This document shows positions 9,046-17,897 of a DNA stretch of 64,000 nucleotides, piece by piece. The number at the start of each line of letters is the position of its first letter. The first letter of the stretch is position 1. Origin of the DNA: Balneatrix alpica DSM 16621. Its GTDB lineage: Bacteria > Pseudomonadota > Gammaproteobacteria > Pseudomonadales > Balneatricaceae. The notes beneath the pieces are model-generated. The model saw only the letters and a program-made list of their open reading frames with translations, had not been told where the DNA came from and did not search any database. Location: the NCBI RefSeq assembly GCF_000619885.1, contig NZ_JHUZ01000011.1, forward strand, positions 492,772-556,771, read 5' to 3'. The position numbers were made by a program, and so were the translations under genes.

Positions 9046-10069
9046 AACCCACTACCTCCAGTTGAATCTGTTGCTCGGCCAGCCAGGCCAATGCCGCCTG
9101 CTGTGCAGCCTCATCCCCCTGCAACTGCGCCAACATGAAGCCCAGGGGTTGGTTCTGTACCAATTCAATCTGGGCAGTCAGGACGTTCATATCCACCGCA
9201 AAGCGCTTACCTACCTGAGATAACAGCGGCGACTCCACCTGAGCACCGGCATAGGTCAGACGCACTAGCGGATCCAAACCAGGTCCCCCGTGCTGTTGTA
9301 AGCGCTGCTGCAGATCGGTCGGTAAGGGGCGTTCCAGGGCATTGCGCACAAAGCGTTTGCCAATCTCGGTTTGCGGGCGTGCAAAAAAGTCCTGCACGGC
9401 GGCCTCCTCAACTAAACGGCCATGCTCCAGCAGTGCTACTCGGTCGCAGAGAGTCTTAATCACATCCATCTCATGGGTGATCAGCAAAATAGTGATGCCC
9501 ATTTGCTGATTGATTTCTTTTAACAAGCGCAGAATGGACTGGGTGGTTTCCGGATCCAGGGCGGAAGTCGCCTCATCACAGAGCAGGACCTGCGGACGAC
9601 TTGCCAGTGCACGGGCAATGGCCACCCGTTGTTTCTGTCCACCGGAAAGCTGCGCAGGGTAATAATCTGCCCGAGCTTGCAAGCCGGTCAGCTCCAGCAA
9701 TGGCAACACGCGTTGGCGAATCTCATCGCTGGGTAAACCCGCCAGCTCTAGTGGCAAGGCAATATTGGCGTACACCGTGCGGGTCGCCAGTAGGTTAAAG
9801 TGCTGGAAAATCATGCCCATATTGGCACGCGCACGGCGCAAACCCTGCGCAGAGAGACGGAGCAGATTTTCTCCCCCTACCCACACCTCCCCTTCACTGG
9901 GACGTTCGAGCAGGTTCACACAGCGAATCAGCGTGGATTTACCCGCCCCACTGGCACCTATCACCCCATAGATACAGCCGGCCGGCACCTGGAGGTTGAT
10001 ACTATCCAACGCCAACAGTGGCTGCCCTTGGCTATAAAAGGTTTTACTAAGATTACGTAAATGAATCAT
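9026..10069 (-). CDS. metN: Methionine ABC transporter ATPase MetN
   Basis: 347-residue cytoplasmic ATPase. Walker A GASGAGKST, Q-loop MIFQHFNLL, signature LSGGQKQRVAIARAL, Walker B VLLCDEATSAL and H-loop ITHEMDVI are all present. The C-terminal region of about 100 residues (from RLTYAGAQVESPLLSQV) is the ferredoxin-like NIL/C2 domain that binds methionine and gives transinhibition. The ATG at 10069 (MIHLRNLSKTF) follows AGGAAGG at proper distance; a longer reading to 10090 would place the Shine-Dalgarno within the gene. It is the first gene of metNIQ, under an upstream SAM-II riboswitch and terminator, so uptake is expected to fall when SAM is abundant. Confidence 0.95.
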   Translation of the reverse strand: MIHLRNLSKTFYSQGQPLLALDSINLQVPAGCIYGVIGASGAGKSTLIRCVNLLERPSEGEVWVGGENLLRLSAQGLRRARANMGMIFQHFNLLATRTVYANIALPLELAGLPSDEIRQRVLPLLELTGLQARADYYPAQLSGGQKQRVAIARALASRPQVLLCDEATSALDPETTQSILRLLKEINQQMGITILLITHEMDVIKTLCDRVALLEHGRLVEEAAVQDFFARPQTEIGKRFVRNALERPLPTDLQQRLQQHGGPGLDPLVRLTYAGAQVESPLLSQVGKRFAVDMNVLTAQIELVQNQPLGFMLAQLQGDEAAQQAALAWLAEQQIQLEVVGYVQRQA

Positions 10070-10115
10070 CGTCCTTCCTAAAAGCGTCAAGACGATGCCG
10101 CGTGTGCGCAGAGCG

Positions 10116-10149
10116 AAAAAAAACCACTCTGCGCTAACAGAGTGGTTTT
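10116..10149 (-). terminator. Leader terminator of metNIQ (riboswitch expression platform)
   Basis: Minus-strand hairpin CCACTCTG-TTAGCG-CAGAGTGG, extended by AAAA/TTTT, followed by eight U. It lies between the SAM-II aptamer and metN, 46 bases upstream of the metN ATG, so it must be read through for the operon to be expressed. Its 5' arm (AAAACC) can alternatively pair with GGUUUU just 3' of the aptamer. Confidence 0.88.
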
Positions 10150-10174
10150 ACAGAAAATGTCTGAACCTGAAAAA

Positions 10175-10231
10175 CCCTTCTTTTAGCGGCATTTTTTGAC
10201 GCGCCCGCAAGCTGAAGATCAAATCAGCGCG
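10175..10231 (-). promoter_or_regulatory. SAM-II riboswitch aptamer upstream of metNIQ
   Basis: The minus-strand RNA carries the SAM-II pattern: P1 arm CGCGC (10231-10227), UGAUUU, a loop, P1 arm GCGCG (10204-10200), then AAAAAAUG and GCUAAAA. It matches the crystallised metX SAM-II aptamer at the invariant CGCUGAUUU and AAAUG..GCUAAA positions. Two pseudoknot helices can be drawn: loop GCGG with CCGC, and loop CUUC with the 3' GAAG (10180-10177); these differ in sequence from the metX example but keep pairing, which is good covariation evidence. It lies about 13 bases after the predicted transcription start. SAM binding should stabilise the pseudoknot and favour the downstream terminator. 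Confidence 0.88.
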
Positions 10232-10250
10232 TTAACTACAGAGGCTGCTC

Positions 10251-10278
10251 ATTCTATAGCCAGCCCCTTTCATGTCAA
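10251..10278 (-). promoter_or_regulatory. Sigma-70 promoter of metNIQ
   Basis: TTGACA (10278-10273), 16-base spacer, TAGAAT (10256-10251) on the minus strand. The start is predicted near 10244, giving a leader of about 175 bases that contains the SAM-II aptamer and terminator. Confidence 0.75.
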
Positions 10279-10360
10279 GAATTCACAACAACACGGCGAG
10301 AATTCTTATCAATATCCTTAAAGCCTGTGGTTATAAGACCATCTTTGCTAACCCAACGAC

Positions 10361-10399
10361 AAAAAAACAGGCGGCCTGTCGATTCGAATCAAGCCGCCT
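10361..10399 (-). terminator. Intrinsic terminator with no obvious gene upstream
   Basis: Stem AGGCGGC/GCCGCCT (10369-10375 with 10393-10399) enclosing the palindrome GATTCGAATC, followed on the minus strand by GTTTTTTTG. No minus-strand protein gene ends here; it could end an unannotated small RNA starting in 10400-10550, or shield metNIQ from antisense read-through from the gene at 10636. The stretch 10279-10635 otherwise holds only this hairpin, further small hairpins and the promoter at about 10576; I see no coding region in it. Confidence 0.65.
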
Positions 10400-10575
10400 A
10401 ACACCAAGATGGGTTGAGGTTGAGAGCCAGTGCCACAGAGCTTCTGTGACGTTGCTAATATGCCATAGCCCCCACCCCTCAGGGGTTTCCCTGGGCTGCA
10501 GAGGGTTTCACAGTGTTTCCCTGCTGAACGCCAAGCGCAACAAATGTCAATGCTTTCATGCCTTGCCCAGCTCTG

Positions 10576-10581
10576 TATAAT
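10576..10581 (+). promoter_or_regulatory. -10 box upstream of the GIY-YIG-like gene
   Basis: Perfect TATAAT on the plus strand, 54 bases ahead of the GTG start. The -35 region is weak (CTTTCA at 17-base spacing). Confidence 0.45.
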
Positions 10582-10635
10582 GCGCGCCTGTTTTGACTTC
10601 AATTTCACCGCATTAGATCCCGACAGGTTGTCCGC

Positions 10636-11469
10636 GTGATCATCTTCAAGATAGTAAACCGTATTACAGAGCAGACTTATCTCGGCTCTGCGAAAAGTGA
10701 TGTCTTCGCCCGCTGGCAAGAGTATGTCAAAGCGGCCGAGGCTGGCCTGGATTTCCCCCTGTATGACGATATTCGTCAACATGGTGAACAGGCCTTCGAG
10801 GTGCTGGAAATCGACTTCGCCGAAAGCCGTGAAGAACTCCAAGAGCTGGAGCTTTATTACATGGTGGAACTGCGAGCTCGGTCCCTGAAAGGTTATAAGT
10901 TTGCCCCCAGCAAACTCATTCCTGCTGCGATGCTGGGCATCAGTCAGGAAGAGTGGGAGGCAGCTAACCAGAGCGCTAAAGCCGTGGTTGAAGAACCAGT
11001 GGAAGAAGCACCTGCCGAGCCAGCCAAAGACCTGCGCAACTCCAACTTGGCGGCCACTATTGCCGCCCTGCGGACGCAGCAAAATGCGCCACGCCGGCGT
11101 AGCAAAGCGGCTGCCGATACCAGCAGCCCCAGTTTGGGCCGGGCCAAGCAGGACGCCAAGATTGAACAGGTCAGCTTAGATGCCGGCCTTGACTCAAGCT
11201 TGTTAGCCAGCCTGCAAAGCGCGCCAGCCAACACTAAAACAAGCAGCAACAGCGAAGCCGTATTGCCGACTGGGCGGGCACGTTCTTCCACCAAGGAAAA
11301 GCGTATCCGTGAAGCCCTGGCTAAAGAGCGTGAAGCGCGTGAAGCGGCTAAACTGGCTCAAATTGAGGCAGAGCGTGATGAAATGGCCACCATTCTGGCC
11401 AACATCAATGCCCGTGAGAAAAACTCCCGCGCCACTCTGCGCGCACGCCGTCAACGTAACGGCTATTAA
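10636..11469 (+). CDS. GIY-YIG-like N-terminal domain protein with charged tail
   Basis: 277 residues from a GTG start with AGG eight bases ahead; no in-frame ATG lies near. Residues 1-90 resemble a GIY-YIG nuclease fold: IIFKIVNRITEQTYLGSAKSDVFARW matches the second YxG strand and the catalytic Arg region, and ELELYYMVELRA matches the helix bearing the metal-binding Glu. The first Tyr of GIY is replaced (IIF), so activity is uncertain. The rest is low-complexity: Ala/Glu-rich, then Arg/Lys-rich with a predicted coiled coil (about 225-262) and a basic end (RATLRARRQRNGY), suggesting nucleic-acid contact. Function unknown; not in an operon. Similar T4 Seg/Mob-like domains occur in phage, but nothing else here looks like phage. 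Confidence 0.75.
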   Translation: MIIFKIVNRITEQTYLGSAKSDVFARWQEYVKAAEAGLDFPLYDDIRQHGEQAFEVLEIDFAESREELQELELYYMVELRARSLKGYKFAPSKLIPAAMLGISQEEWEAANQSAKAVVEEPVEEAPAEPAKDLRNSNLAATIAALRTQQNAPRRRSKAAADTSSPSLGRAKQDAKIEQVSLDAGLDSSLLASLQSAPANTKTSSNSEAVLPTGRARSSTKEKRIREALAKEREAREAAKLAQIEAERDEMATILANINAREKNSRATLRARRQRNGY

Positions 11470-11541
11470 TCTCCTGGCGCAGGGATGCGCCTACTCCAAC
11501 CCTTGTTAAAATAAACCGGCGCACACCACCTCGAGACCAAC

Positions 11542-12060
11542 ATGAGTCATCCTCGTATTGCGCTGTTTTATGGCAGCACCACAGGGAATACCGATGATGT
11601 CGCTCAGCTGATTCAGACACAGCTAAGCGACTGGCATCCTCATCTCTACGACCTGAAAAACAGCTCATTACTCAGCTGCCAGGATTATAGCCACCTGATT
11701 CTTGGCATTCCGACTTGGGACTACGGCGGCCTGCAGGAAGACTGGGAAGAGCAATGGGCGCTCATTCCTGCCATTGACTGGCGCACCAAGCAGGTGGCCC
11801 TGTTTGGTGTAGGCGATCAGGTGGGATATGACGAGTGGTTTGTTGATGCCATGGGCCTACTCCATACTGAGCTGCTGCAACAGGGTGCTCGGATACAGGG
11901 TTACTGGCCCAATCAAGACTATGAGTTTAGTGCCTCTAAGGCTTTACTCAGCGATGGCCGCTTTTGCGGCCTCGCCATTGATGAAGACTGCCAACACGAG
12001 CTAACTACACTGCGAGTCGAAGCATGGTGCCAGTTACTCCGTCAGCAATGGGCACTCTGA
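11542..12060 (+). CDS. fldB: Flavodoxin FldB
   Basis: 172-residue FMN electron carrier. The phosphate loop FYGSTTGNTDDVA (about 9-21), the first FMN-flanking loop GIPTWDYGGLQEDWEE and the second loop GVGDQVGYDEWFVDAMG are all clear, and the end matches E. coli FldB (GYWPNQDYEFSASKALL, FCGLAIDEDCQ). It belongs to the long-chain flavodoxins, which act as low-potential electron donors and can replace ferredoxin under iron limitation. The 3' end overlaps the convergent MFS gene by 19 bases. Confidence 0.93.
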   Translation: MSHPRIALFYGSTTGNTDDVAQLIQTQLSDWHPHLYDLKNSSLLSCQDYSHLILGIPTWDYGGLQEDWEEQWALIPAIDWRTKQVALFGVGDQVGYDEWFVDAMGLLHTELLQQGARIQGYWPNQDYEFSASKALLSDGRFCGLAIDEDCQHELTTLRVEAWCQLLRQQWAL

Positions 12061-13265
12061 GGCTTCGCCCGACTCAACACAAACCAGGCCAGGCTCACAG
12101 CAAGTAGAGTGATCCCTAAACCAAAAGCCAGATAAAATGCCTCAACCGGATAGTGTCCGGCGCTATCAGGCTGCCAGAGATTTAATACCAACCCCATCCA
12201 CCACTGCGTTAGAAAAGCCGCAATAAACAACAGCAAATTTAAATTAGTGTTCACTCGCCCCGCCAAATGCTTCGGAAAGGCTTGGGACAAACTGGCATAC
12301 ATGAGCCCCCCGGAAGTACCAAAGAATCCCAGCAGGCTCCATAGCAACCAAGCGGGCAAAGCAACCTCCACCACAATCAATATCAGGGTCGTCACAAAAA
12401 TCGCCATACCAGCAATACTCACTTGCTCAGTACGCACCCCCAAGCGCTGTAGACGTACAGCTAGCCAGCCAAGACCAATAAAGCCTGCCACCATTGCTGC
12501 AGCGGTCAGCATCAATAAATCGGCGGCCTGTTCACGGCTATAACCTGTGACATCCCTCAACCACTGCCCCGCCCACAGACTCTGCAAAGACACAAATAAC
12601 GACTGCGCCACAACGCTCGCAGGAGCCAAACGCCAGAAAAAGGGATTAGTCAGAATCTGCATACTGCCTTGCCACTGCTGGCGCCAGCTTTGTCCACTTG
12701 CTTGAGGTCGATGTGCAGGTACCAACAACCAAACTAAGACAATGGCTAGCAGGGTCATCCCCGTTAAAAGTAAAAACAGCTGACGCCAATCCCAGCTCTG
12801 CAGCAGCCACTCCACTGGCGCTGTCGCCACTAGCGCCCCCATTCCACCGCTCGCCAATTGCAAACCATTAATCAGAGGTAAACGCTCAGCATCCAACCAG
12901 TGAACATAAGCGCGAAAAGCTGACATTAAACAGGCAGCCACACCCAGGCCGATCAATGCCCTCCCCAACCATAACTGCCAGGGCGCTGTAGCCATCGCAA
13001 AAGTTGTTGCCCCTGCCGCCGCTATAAATAGCAATAGGCAGCTGATATGGCGCACGTCATAGCGATCCAACAGCACCCCTAACGGAATCTGGGCAATGGC
13101 AAAAGTTAAAAAGTAGGCACTACTTATCCACCCCAGCTGGGCTGCATCAAGCTGTAGATCCGCTACCAGATCTGGCGCGATCACGACATTGACGATACGG
13201 AACAGATAAGAGAGAAAGTAACCAAACGCGAAGGGTAGAAATACCCGCAGAGCAAATGATGTCAC
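12042..13265 (-). CDS. MFS transporter
   Basis: About 407 residues with 12 predicted TM helices; the motif-A loop after TM2 reads PLGVLLDRYDVRH. A second half begins after the cytoplasmic loop (PAHRPQASGQSWRQQW). Starts SFALRVFLPFAFGYFLSYLFRIVNVVIAPDL. I prefer the GTG at 13265, preceded by GGTGAGG, over an ATG at 13301: that ATG lies inside TATAATG, which looks like the promoter's -10 box. Family-level hits of this type are often annotated as nitrate/sulfonate or sugar-phosphate MFS, but the substrate cannot be called. Tail-to-tail overlap with fldB. Confidence 0.88.
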   Translation of the reverse strand: MTSFALRVFLPFAFGYFLSYLFRIVNVVIAPDLVADLQLDAAQLGWISSAYFLTFAIAQIPLGVLLDRYDVRHISCLLLFIAAAGATTFAMATAPWQLWLGRALIGLGVAACLMSAFRAYVHWLDAERLPLINGLQLASGGMGALVATAPVEWLLQSWDWRQLFLLLTGMTLLAIVLVWLLVPAHRPQASGQSWRQQWQGSMQILTNPFFWRLAPASVVAQSLFVSLQSLWAGQWLRDVTGYSREQAADLLMLTAAAMVAGFIGLGWLAVRLQRLGVRTEQVSIAGMAIFVTTLILIVVEVALPAWLLWSLLGFFGTSGGLMYASLSQAFPKHLAGRVNTNLNLLLFIAAFLTQWWMGLVLNLWQPDSAGHYPVEAFYLAFGLGITLLAVSLAWFVLSRAKPQSAHC

Positions 13266-13329
13266 GACAGCCTCACCAACATCCTTATAGGGAGTCGGCA
13301 TTATAGCCCTGAGCTAGCGCAGGAATGTT

Positions 13330-13488
13330 ATGAAAAATCTCTATTGGCTTGCCTACACCCTCGGACTAATTCGCTACCAAGGCTGGCCGGCTGCCAAAGC
13401 CATTGCCCATGTCCGTAAGCTCCGCCAGTACGAGCGTCAGCGTCGGCAAAACCAGCTAATTAGCAGACAAACAAAAAGGGCCCCGTAG
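13330..13488 (+). CDS. Small basic protein, 52 residues, unknown
   Basis: ATG preceded by AGGA with five-base spacing, reading MKNLYWLAYTLGLIRYQGWP then an Ala/Lys helix and a very basic tail (RKLRQYERQRRQNQLI). The stop falls inside the bidirectional terminator shared with tuf. The first 20 residues could be a membrane-associated amphipathic helix. It occupies an otherwise empty gap between the MFS gene and tuf with a good start signal; no function is recognised and it could be a chance frame. Confidence 0.45.
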   Translation: MKNLYWLAYTLGLIRYQGWPAAKAIAHVRKLRQYERQRRQNQLISRQTKRAP

Positions 13489-13500
13489 GGCCCTTTTTTT
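13473..13500 (-). terminator. Bidirectional terminator after tuf
   Basis: GGGCCC-CGTA-GGGCCC stem flanked by AAAAA and TTTTTTT, 17 bases beyond the tuf stop. It works in either direction and closes the rif/str run on the left. Confidence 0.88.
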
Positions 13501-13516
13501 ATAGCGGGATCTTCGA

Positions 13517-14710
13517 TTAAGCGAAGATCTTAGCTACAACGCCAGCACCTACGGTACGGCCGCCTTCACGGATAGCGAAGCGCAGACCTTCGCTCATAGC
13601 GATAGGAGCGATCAGAGTTACGTTCAGGCGTACGTTGTCGCCAGGCATAACCATCTCAACGCCTTCAGGCAGTTCGCAAGAACCAGTCACGTCAGTAGTA
13701 CGGAAGTAGAACTGAGGACGGTAGCCCTTGAAGAAAGGAGTATGACGACCACCTTCTTCTTTGCTCAGTACGTATACTTCGGACTCGAACTTGGTGTGAG
13801 GCTTGATAGTACCGGGCTTAGCCAGAACCTGACCACGCTCAACGTCTTCACGCTTAACACCACGCAGCAGGGCGCCAACGTTCTCACCAGCGCGGCCTTC
13901 GTCCAGCAGCTTACGGAACATTTCAACACCGGTAACAGTGGTCTTGGTGGTATCTTTGATACCAACGATTTCCACTTCTTCACCAACCTTAACGATACCG
14001 CGCTCTACACGACCGGTTACTACAGTACCACGGCCAGAGATAGAGAATACGTCTTCGATAGGCATCAGGAAGGGCTGGTCGATAGCACGCTCAGGCTCAG
14101 GAATATAGGAATCCAGAGTCTCAACCAGCTTACGAACAGCAGATACGCCCATCTCGTTGTCGTCTTGGCCGTTCAGAGCCATCAGAGCGGAACCAACTAC
14201 GATAGGAGTGTCGTCACCGGGGAAGTCGTACTGGCTCAGCAGCTCACGCACTTCCATTTCAACCAGTTCCAGCAGCTCAGCATCGTCAACCATGTCGGCT
14301 TTGTTCAGGAACACAACGATGTAAGGAACACCTACCTGGCGAGACAGCAGGATGTGCTCACGAGTCTGAGGCATGGGGCCGTCAGCAGCGGAGCAAACCA
14401 GGATAGCGCCGTCCATCTGGGCAGCACCGGTGATCATGTTCTTAACGTAGTCAGCGTGTCCAGGGCAGTCAACGTGTGCATAGTGACGCACAGCAGACTG
14501 ATACTCTACGTGAGCAGTAGAGATGGTGATACCACGAGCACGTTCTTCAGGAGCAGCATCGATCTGATCGAATGCCTTAGCAGAACCACCCCAGGTTTCC
14601 GCGCAAACACGGGTCAGCGCAGCGGTCAGCGTGGTTTTACCATGGTCAACGTGGCCGATGGTACCTACGTTAACGTGCGGTTTACTACGTTCAAATTTTT
14701 CTTTAGCCAT
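13517..14710 (-). CDS. tuf: Elongation factor Tu
   Basis: 397-residue GTPase that brings aminoacyl-tRNA to the ribosome. G motifs GHVDHGKTT (P-loop), RGITI (switch I), DCPGHADYV and NKADMVDD are intact; domains 2 and 3 follow, ending [10 protein letters not shown]. It directly follows fusA (29-base gap) as last gene of rpsL-rpsG-fusA-tuf, and a strong terminator follows. Codon use is strongly biased, as expected of a highly expressed gene. It is the only tuf copy in the window; the position between tRNA-Thr and tRNA-Trp, where many relatives hold a second copy, is empty. Confidence 0.99.
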   Translation of the reverse strand: MAKEKFERSKPHVNVGTIGHVDHGKTTLTAALTRVCAETWGGSAKAFDQIDAAPEERARGITISTAHVEYQSAVRHYAHVDCPGHADYVKNMITGAAQMDGAILVCSAADGPMPQTREHILLSRQVGVPYIVVFLNKADMVDDAELLELVEMEVRELLSQYDFPGDDTPIVVGSALMALNGQDDNEMGVSAVRKLVETLDSYIPEPERAIDQPFLMPIEDVFSISGRGTVVTGRVERGIVKVGEEVEIVGIKDTTKTTVTGVEMFRKLLDEGRAGENVGALLRGVKREDVERGQVLAKPGTIKPHTKFESEVYVLSKEEGGRHTPFFKGYRPQFYFRTTDVTGSCELPEGVEMVMPGDNVRLNVTLIAPIAMSEGLRFAIREGGRTVGAGVVAKIFA

Positions 14711-14739
14711 TCTTACACCTACTTGCGTAACGAGGTCTA

Positions 14740-16830
14740 TTAAGACTGTTTCATCACTGCATCAGCAATGTTCTGGGGTGCTTCAGCGTAGCGCGCAAAC
14801 TCCATGGAGTAAGTCGCACGACCCTGAGTCGCGGAGCGGAGGTCGGTAGCGTAACCGAACATTTCGCCCAATGGTACTTCAGCGCGGATGACTTTGCCAG
14901 AAACGGTGTCGTCCATACCCTGAATGATACCGCGGCGACGGTTCAAGTCGCCCATTACGTCACCCATGTAATCTTCAGGGGTAACGACTTCAACCTGCAT
15001 CATTGGCTCCAGCAGACAGGGGTTAGCCTGCTTGGCGTACTCTTTCAACGCCTGGGAAGCGGCAATTTTAAATGCCATTTCACTGGAGTCAACTTCGTGG
15101 TAGGAACCGTCAAACAGACGCGCTTTCAGGCCGATCAGCGGGTAGCCCGCCAGAACGCCGTTCTTCATCTGCTCAGCGATACCTTTCTGAATTGCAGGGA
15201 TGTATTCCTTGGGAATCGCACCACCTACAACTTCGTTCACGAATTCCAGTCCTTCTTCTTCAGAAGGCATGAACTCAATGACTACGTGACCATACTGACC
15301 ACGACCACCAGACTGGCGAGCAAACTTGTGGTTTGCAGTCACAGCCTTGCGGATCTTTTCACGGTAAGCTACCTGAGGCTTACCAATGTTCGCTTCCACC
15401 TTGAACTCGCGACGCATACGGTCAACGATAATGTCCAGGTGCAGCTCGCCCATACCAGAGATAATGGTCTGGCCGGACTCTTCGTCGGTCTCAACACGGA
15501 AGGAAGGATCTTCCTGAGCCAGTTTGCCCAGTGCGATACCCATTTTCTCCTGGTCAGCTTTGGACTTAGGCTCCACAGCTACAGAGATTACAGGATCGGG
15601 GAACTCCATCCGCTCCAGCACGATGATGTTGTTAGGATCACAGAAGGTGTCACCAGTGGTCACATCTTTCACACCGATCAGTGCGGCGATGTCACCAGCT
15701 AGTACTTCTTTGATCTCTTCACGGCTGTTAGCGTGCATCTGTACCATACGGCCGATGCGCTCTTTCTTCATCTTAACGGAGTTGTAGATCTGGTCGCCGG
15801 AGTTCAGCTTACCAGAGTACACACGGACGAAGGTCAGAGTACCAACGAAAGGATCGGTCGCGATCTTGAATGCCAGTGCAGAGAAAGGTGCATTGTCATC
15901 CGCTTCACGCAGTGCTTTGGTCTCGCCATCTTCCAGCAGACCTTCCACAGGGGGAATGTCGATGGGTGAAGGCATGTACTCGATCACGCAATCCAACATC
16001 GCCTGTACGCCTTTGTTCTTAAAGGCAGAACCGCAGATGGTCAGAACGATTTCGTTCTTCAGAGTACGCTCACGCAGACCTTGCTTGATTTCTTCATCAG
16101 ACAGATCGCCTTCTTCCAAGTACTTGTTCATGTACTCTTCGTTGGCTTCCGCTGCGGCTTCAACCATCTGCTCGCGCAGTTCGTTAGCCTTGTCTTGCAG
16201 CTCAGCGGGAATGTCTTCCAGATCATAGGTCATGCCCTGATCTGCTTCATTCCACATGATGGCCTTCATGCGAATCAGATCCACTACGCCTTTGAACTGA
16301 TCTTCAGCGCCAATGGGGATCTGAATAGGTACAGGCATAGTACCCAGACGGGCCTTCATCTGTGCTACAACGTTGTAGAAGTTGGCACCTGCACGGTCCA
16401 TCTTGTTAACAAACACCATGCGGGGTACGCGGTATTTGTTAGCTTGACGCCATACAGTTTCAGTCTGAGGCTGCACGCCAGAGGAGGCACACAGAACAAC
16501 CACAGCACCGTCGAGAACACGCAGAGAACGCTCTACTTCGATAGTGAAGTCAACGTGTCCGGGGGTGTCGATGATGTTGACGCGGTGTTCGTCAAACTGC
16601 TGGTTCATACCCTTCCAGAAACAGGTAGTCGCAGCAGAAGTGATGGTAATACCACGCTCTTGCTCCTGCTCCATCCAGTCCATGGTAGCAGCGCCATCGT
16701 GTACTTCACCGATCTTGTGAGAAACACCAGTGTAGAACAGTACGCGCTCAGTGGTAGTCGTTTTACCCGCGTCAACGTGGGCACAGATACCGATATTACG
16801 GTACCGTTTGATAGGGGTCTTACGTGCCAC
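14740..16830 (-). CDS. fusA: Elongation factor G
   Basis: 696-residue translocase GTPase. P-loop [21 protein letters not shown] and [10 protein letters not shown] identify the G domain; domain IV contains [11 protein letters not shown] and [24 protein letters not shown] sequence (the loop that enters the A site). Full family length. It lies 18 bases after rpsG and 29 before tuf in the str operon. Confidence 0.99.
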   Translation of the reverse strand: MARKTPIKRYRNIGICAHVDAGKTTTTERVLFYTGVSHKIGEVHDGAATMDWMEQEQERGITITSAATTCFWKGMNQQFDEHRVNIIDTPGHVDFTIEVERSLRVLDGAVVVLCASSGVQPQTETVWRQANKYRVPRMVFVNKMDRAGANFYNVVAQMKARLGTMPVPIQIPIGAEDQFKGVVDLIRMKAIMWNEADQGMTYDLEDIPAELQDKANELREQMVEAAAEANEEYMNKYLEEGDLSDEEIKQGLRERTLKNEIVLTICGSAFKNKGVQAMLDCVIEYMPSPIDIPPVEGLLEDGETKALREADDNAPFSALAFKIATDPFVGTLTFVRVYSGKLNSGDQIYNSVKMKKERIGRMVQMHANSREEIKEVLAGDIAALIGVKDVTTGDTFCDPNNIIVLERMEFPDPVISVAVEPKSKADQEKMGIALGKLAQEDPSFRVETDEESGQTIISGMGELHLDIIVDRMRREFKVEANIGKPQVAYREKIRKAVTANHKFARQSGGRGQYGHVVIEFMPSEEEGLEFVNEVVGGAIPKEYIPAIQKGIAEQMKNGVLAGYPLIGLKARLFDGSYHEVDSSEMAFKIAASQALKEYAKQANPCLLEPMMQVEVVTPEDYMGDVMGDLNRRRGIIQGMDDTVSGKVIRAEVPLGEMFGYATDLRSATQGRATYSMEFARYAEAPQNIADAVMKQS

Positions 16831-16848
16831 GGCTTAGTCCTCTGCCAA

Positions 16849-17319
16849 TTAGAAGCGATAGTGAGAGAAGGCTTTGTTGGCTTCCGCCATACGGTGCACG
16901 TCTTCACGCTTCTTAACAGCGGCACCTTTGCCATCGGAGGCATCCAGGATTTCGCCAGCAAGACGCATAGCCATGGATTTCTCGCTACGGCTACGGGAGG
17001 CGTCTACTAACCAACGCATGGCCAGAGCGGCACGACGGGCTGGACGCACTTCAACCGGAACCTGATAGGTAGCACCGCCAACACGACGTGACTTAACCTC
17101 TACGATGGGCTGGATGCTTTCCAAAGCTTTGGTAAAGACTTCCAGTGCATCGTTACCAGTACGCTGGGCAATACGATCCAACGCACCATAAACAATTCGT
17201 TCTGCAACAGATTTTTTACCACTGACCATTACGTGGTTAATAAACTTGGCCAGTGTCTGGCTACCAAACTTGGGATCTGGCAGCGCTTCACGCTTAGCGG
17301 CTACGCGTCTTCTTGGCAT
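16849..17319 (-). CDS. rpsG: 30S ribosomal protein S7
   Basis: 156 residues starting [20 protein letters not shown] and ending [14 protein letters not shown], full length for S7. Primary binder of the 16S rRNA 3' major domain. Second gene of the str operon; in relatives S7 represses its own operon by binding the rpsL-rpsG spacer, here 117 bases (17320-17436), but I cannot confirm the site by eye. Confidence 0.99.
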   Translation of the reverse strand: MPRRRVAAKREALPDPKFGSQTLAKFINHVMVSGKKSVAERIVYGALDRIAQRTGNDALEVFTKALESIQPIVEVKSRRVGGATYQVPVEVRPARRAALAMRWLVDASRSRSEKSMAMRLAGEILDASDGKGAAVKKREDVHRMAEANKAFSHYRF

Positions 17320-17436
17320 GATAAGTCCTTCTTCAGGTGGCTCAGGATACTCAACGGAGACCTGTCCTTACTCTTATCGCTAATTACACCCCACACCGAA
17401 GGGGTGGGAATATATCAGCGTCCTATTACAGTCCTA

Positions 17437-17811
17437 TTAAGACTTGGGACGCTTGGTACCGTACTTGGAACGACCCTGCTTACGGTTGTTAACACCGGAA
17501 GTATCCAGAGCGCCACGTACAGTGTGGTAACGCACACCAGGCAAGTCTTTTACACGACCGCCACGGATCAGCACTACAGAGTGCTCCTGCAGGTTGTGGC
17601 CTTCACCACCGATGTAGGAGGTCACTTCAAACCCGTTAGTCAGACGAACACGGCATACTTTACGCAGTGCTGAGTTCGGCTTCTTAGGGGTAGTGGTGTA
17701 CACACGGGTGCACACGCCACGGCGCTGAGGGCAGCCTTGCAACGCAGGAACGTCGCTCTTCTCTACCGAACGCTTACGCGGCTTACGCACCAATTGGTTG
17801 ATAGTTGCCAT
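17437..17811 (-). CDS. rpsL: 30S ribosomal protein S12
   Basis: 124 residues, full length: [31 protein letters not shown] and [16 protein letters not shown]. The Lys residues whose change gives streptomycin resistance (in TPKKPNS and in GGRVKDLPG) are the wild-type ones. It opens the str block, 170 bases after rpoC. Confidence 0.99.
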   Translation of the reverse strand: MATINQLVRKPRKRSVEKSDVPALQGCPQRRGVCTRVYTTTPKKPNSALRKVCRVRLTNGFEVTSYIGGEGHNLQEHSVVLIRGGRVKDLPGVRYHTVRGALDTSGVNNRKQGRSKYGTKRPKS

Positions 17812-17897
17812 TCAGCAAACTCCACTTTTGGCTAAAACACCTGGCCACAATTGGCTCAGGTACCCATAGAAAATGACAGGACAAAGCCTGCCATTGA

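Noticed and set aside
10085..10250. SAM-I (S-box) or MetJ operator ahead of metN
   Set aside because: No S-box core and no tandem AGACGTCT boxes; the SAM-II pattern explains the conserved positions.
10348..11082. 244-codon minus-strand frame across the metN upstream region
   Set aside because: Mostly antisense to the GIY-YIG-like gene, runs through a terminator hairpin, and reads without domain-like composition.
13742..14743. 333-codon plus-strand frame
   Set aside because: Antisense shadow of tuf, same cause.
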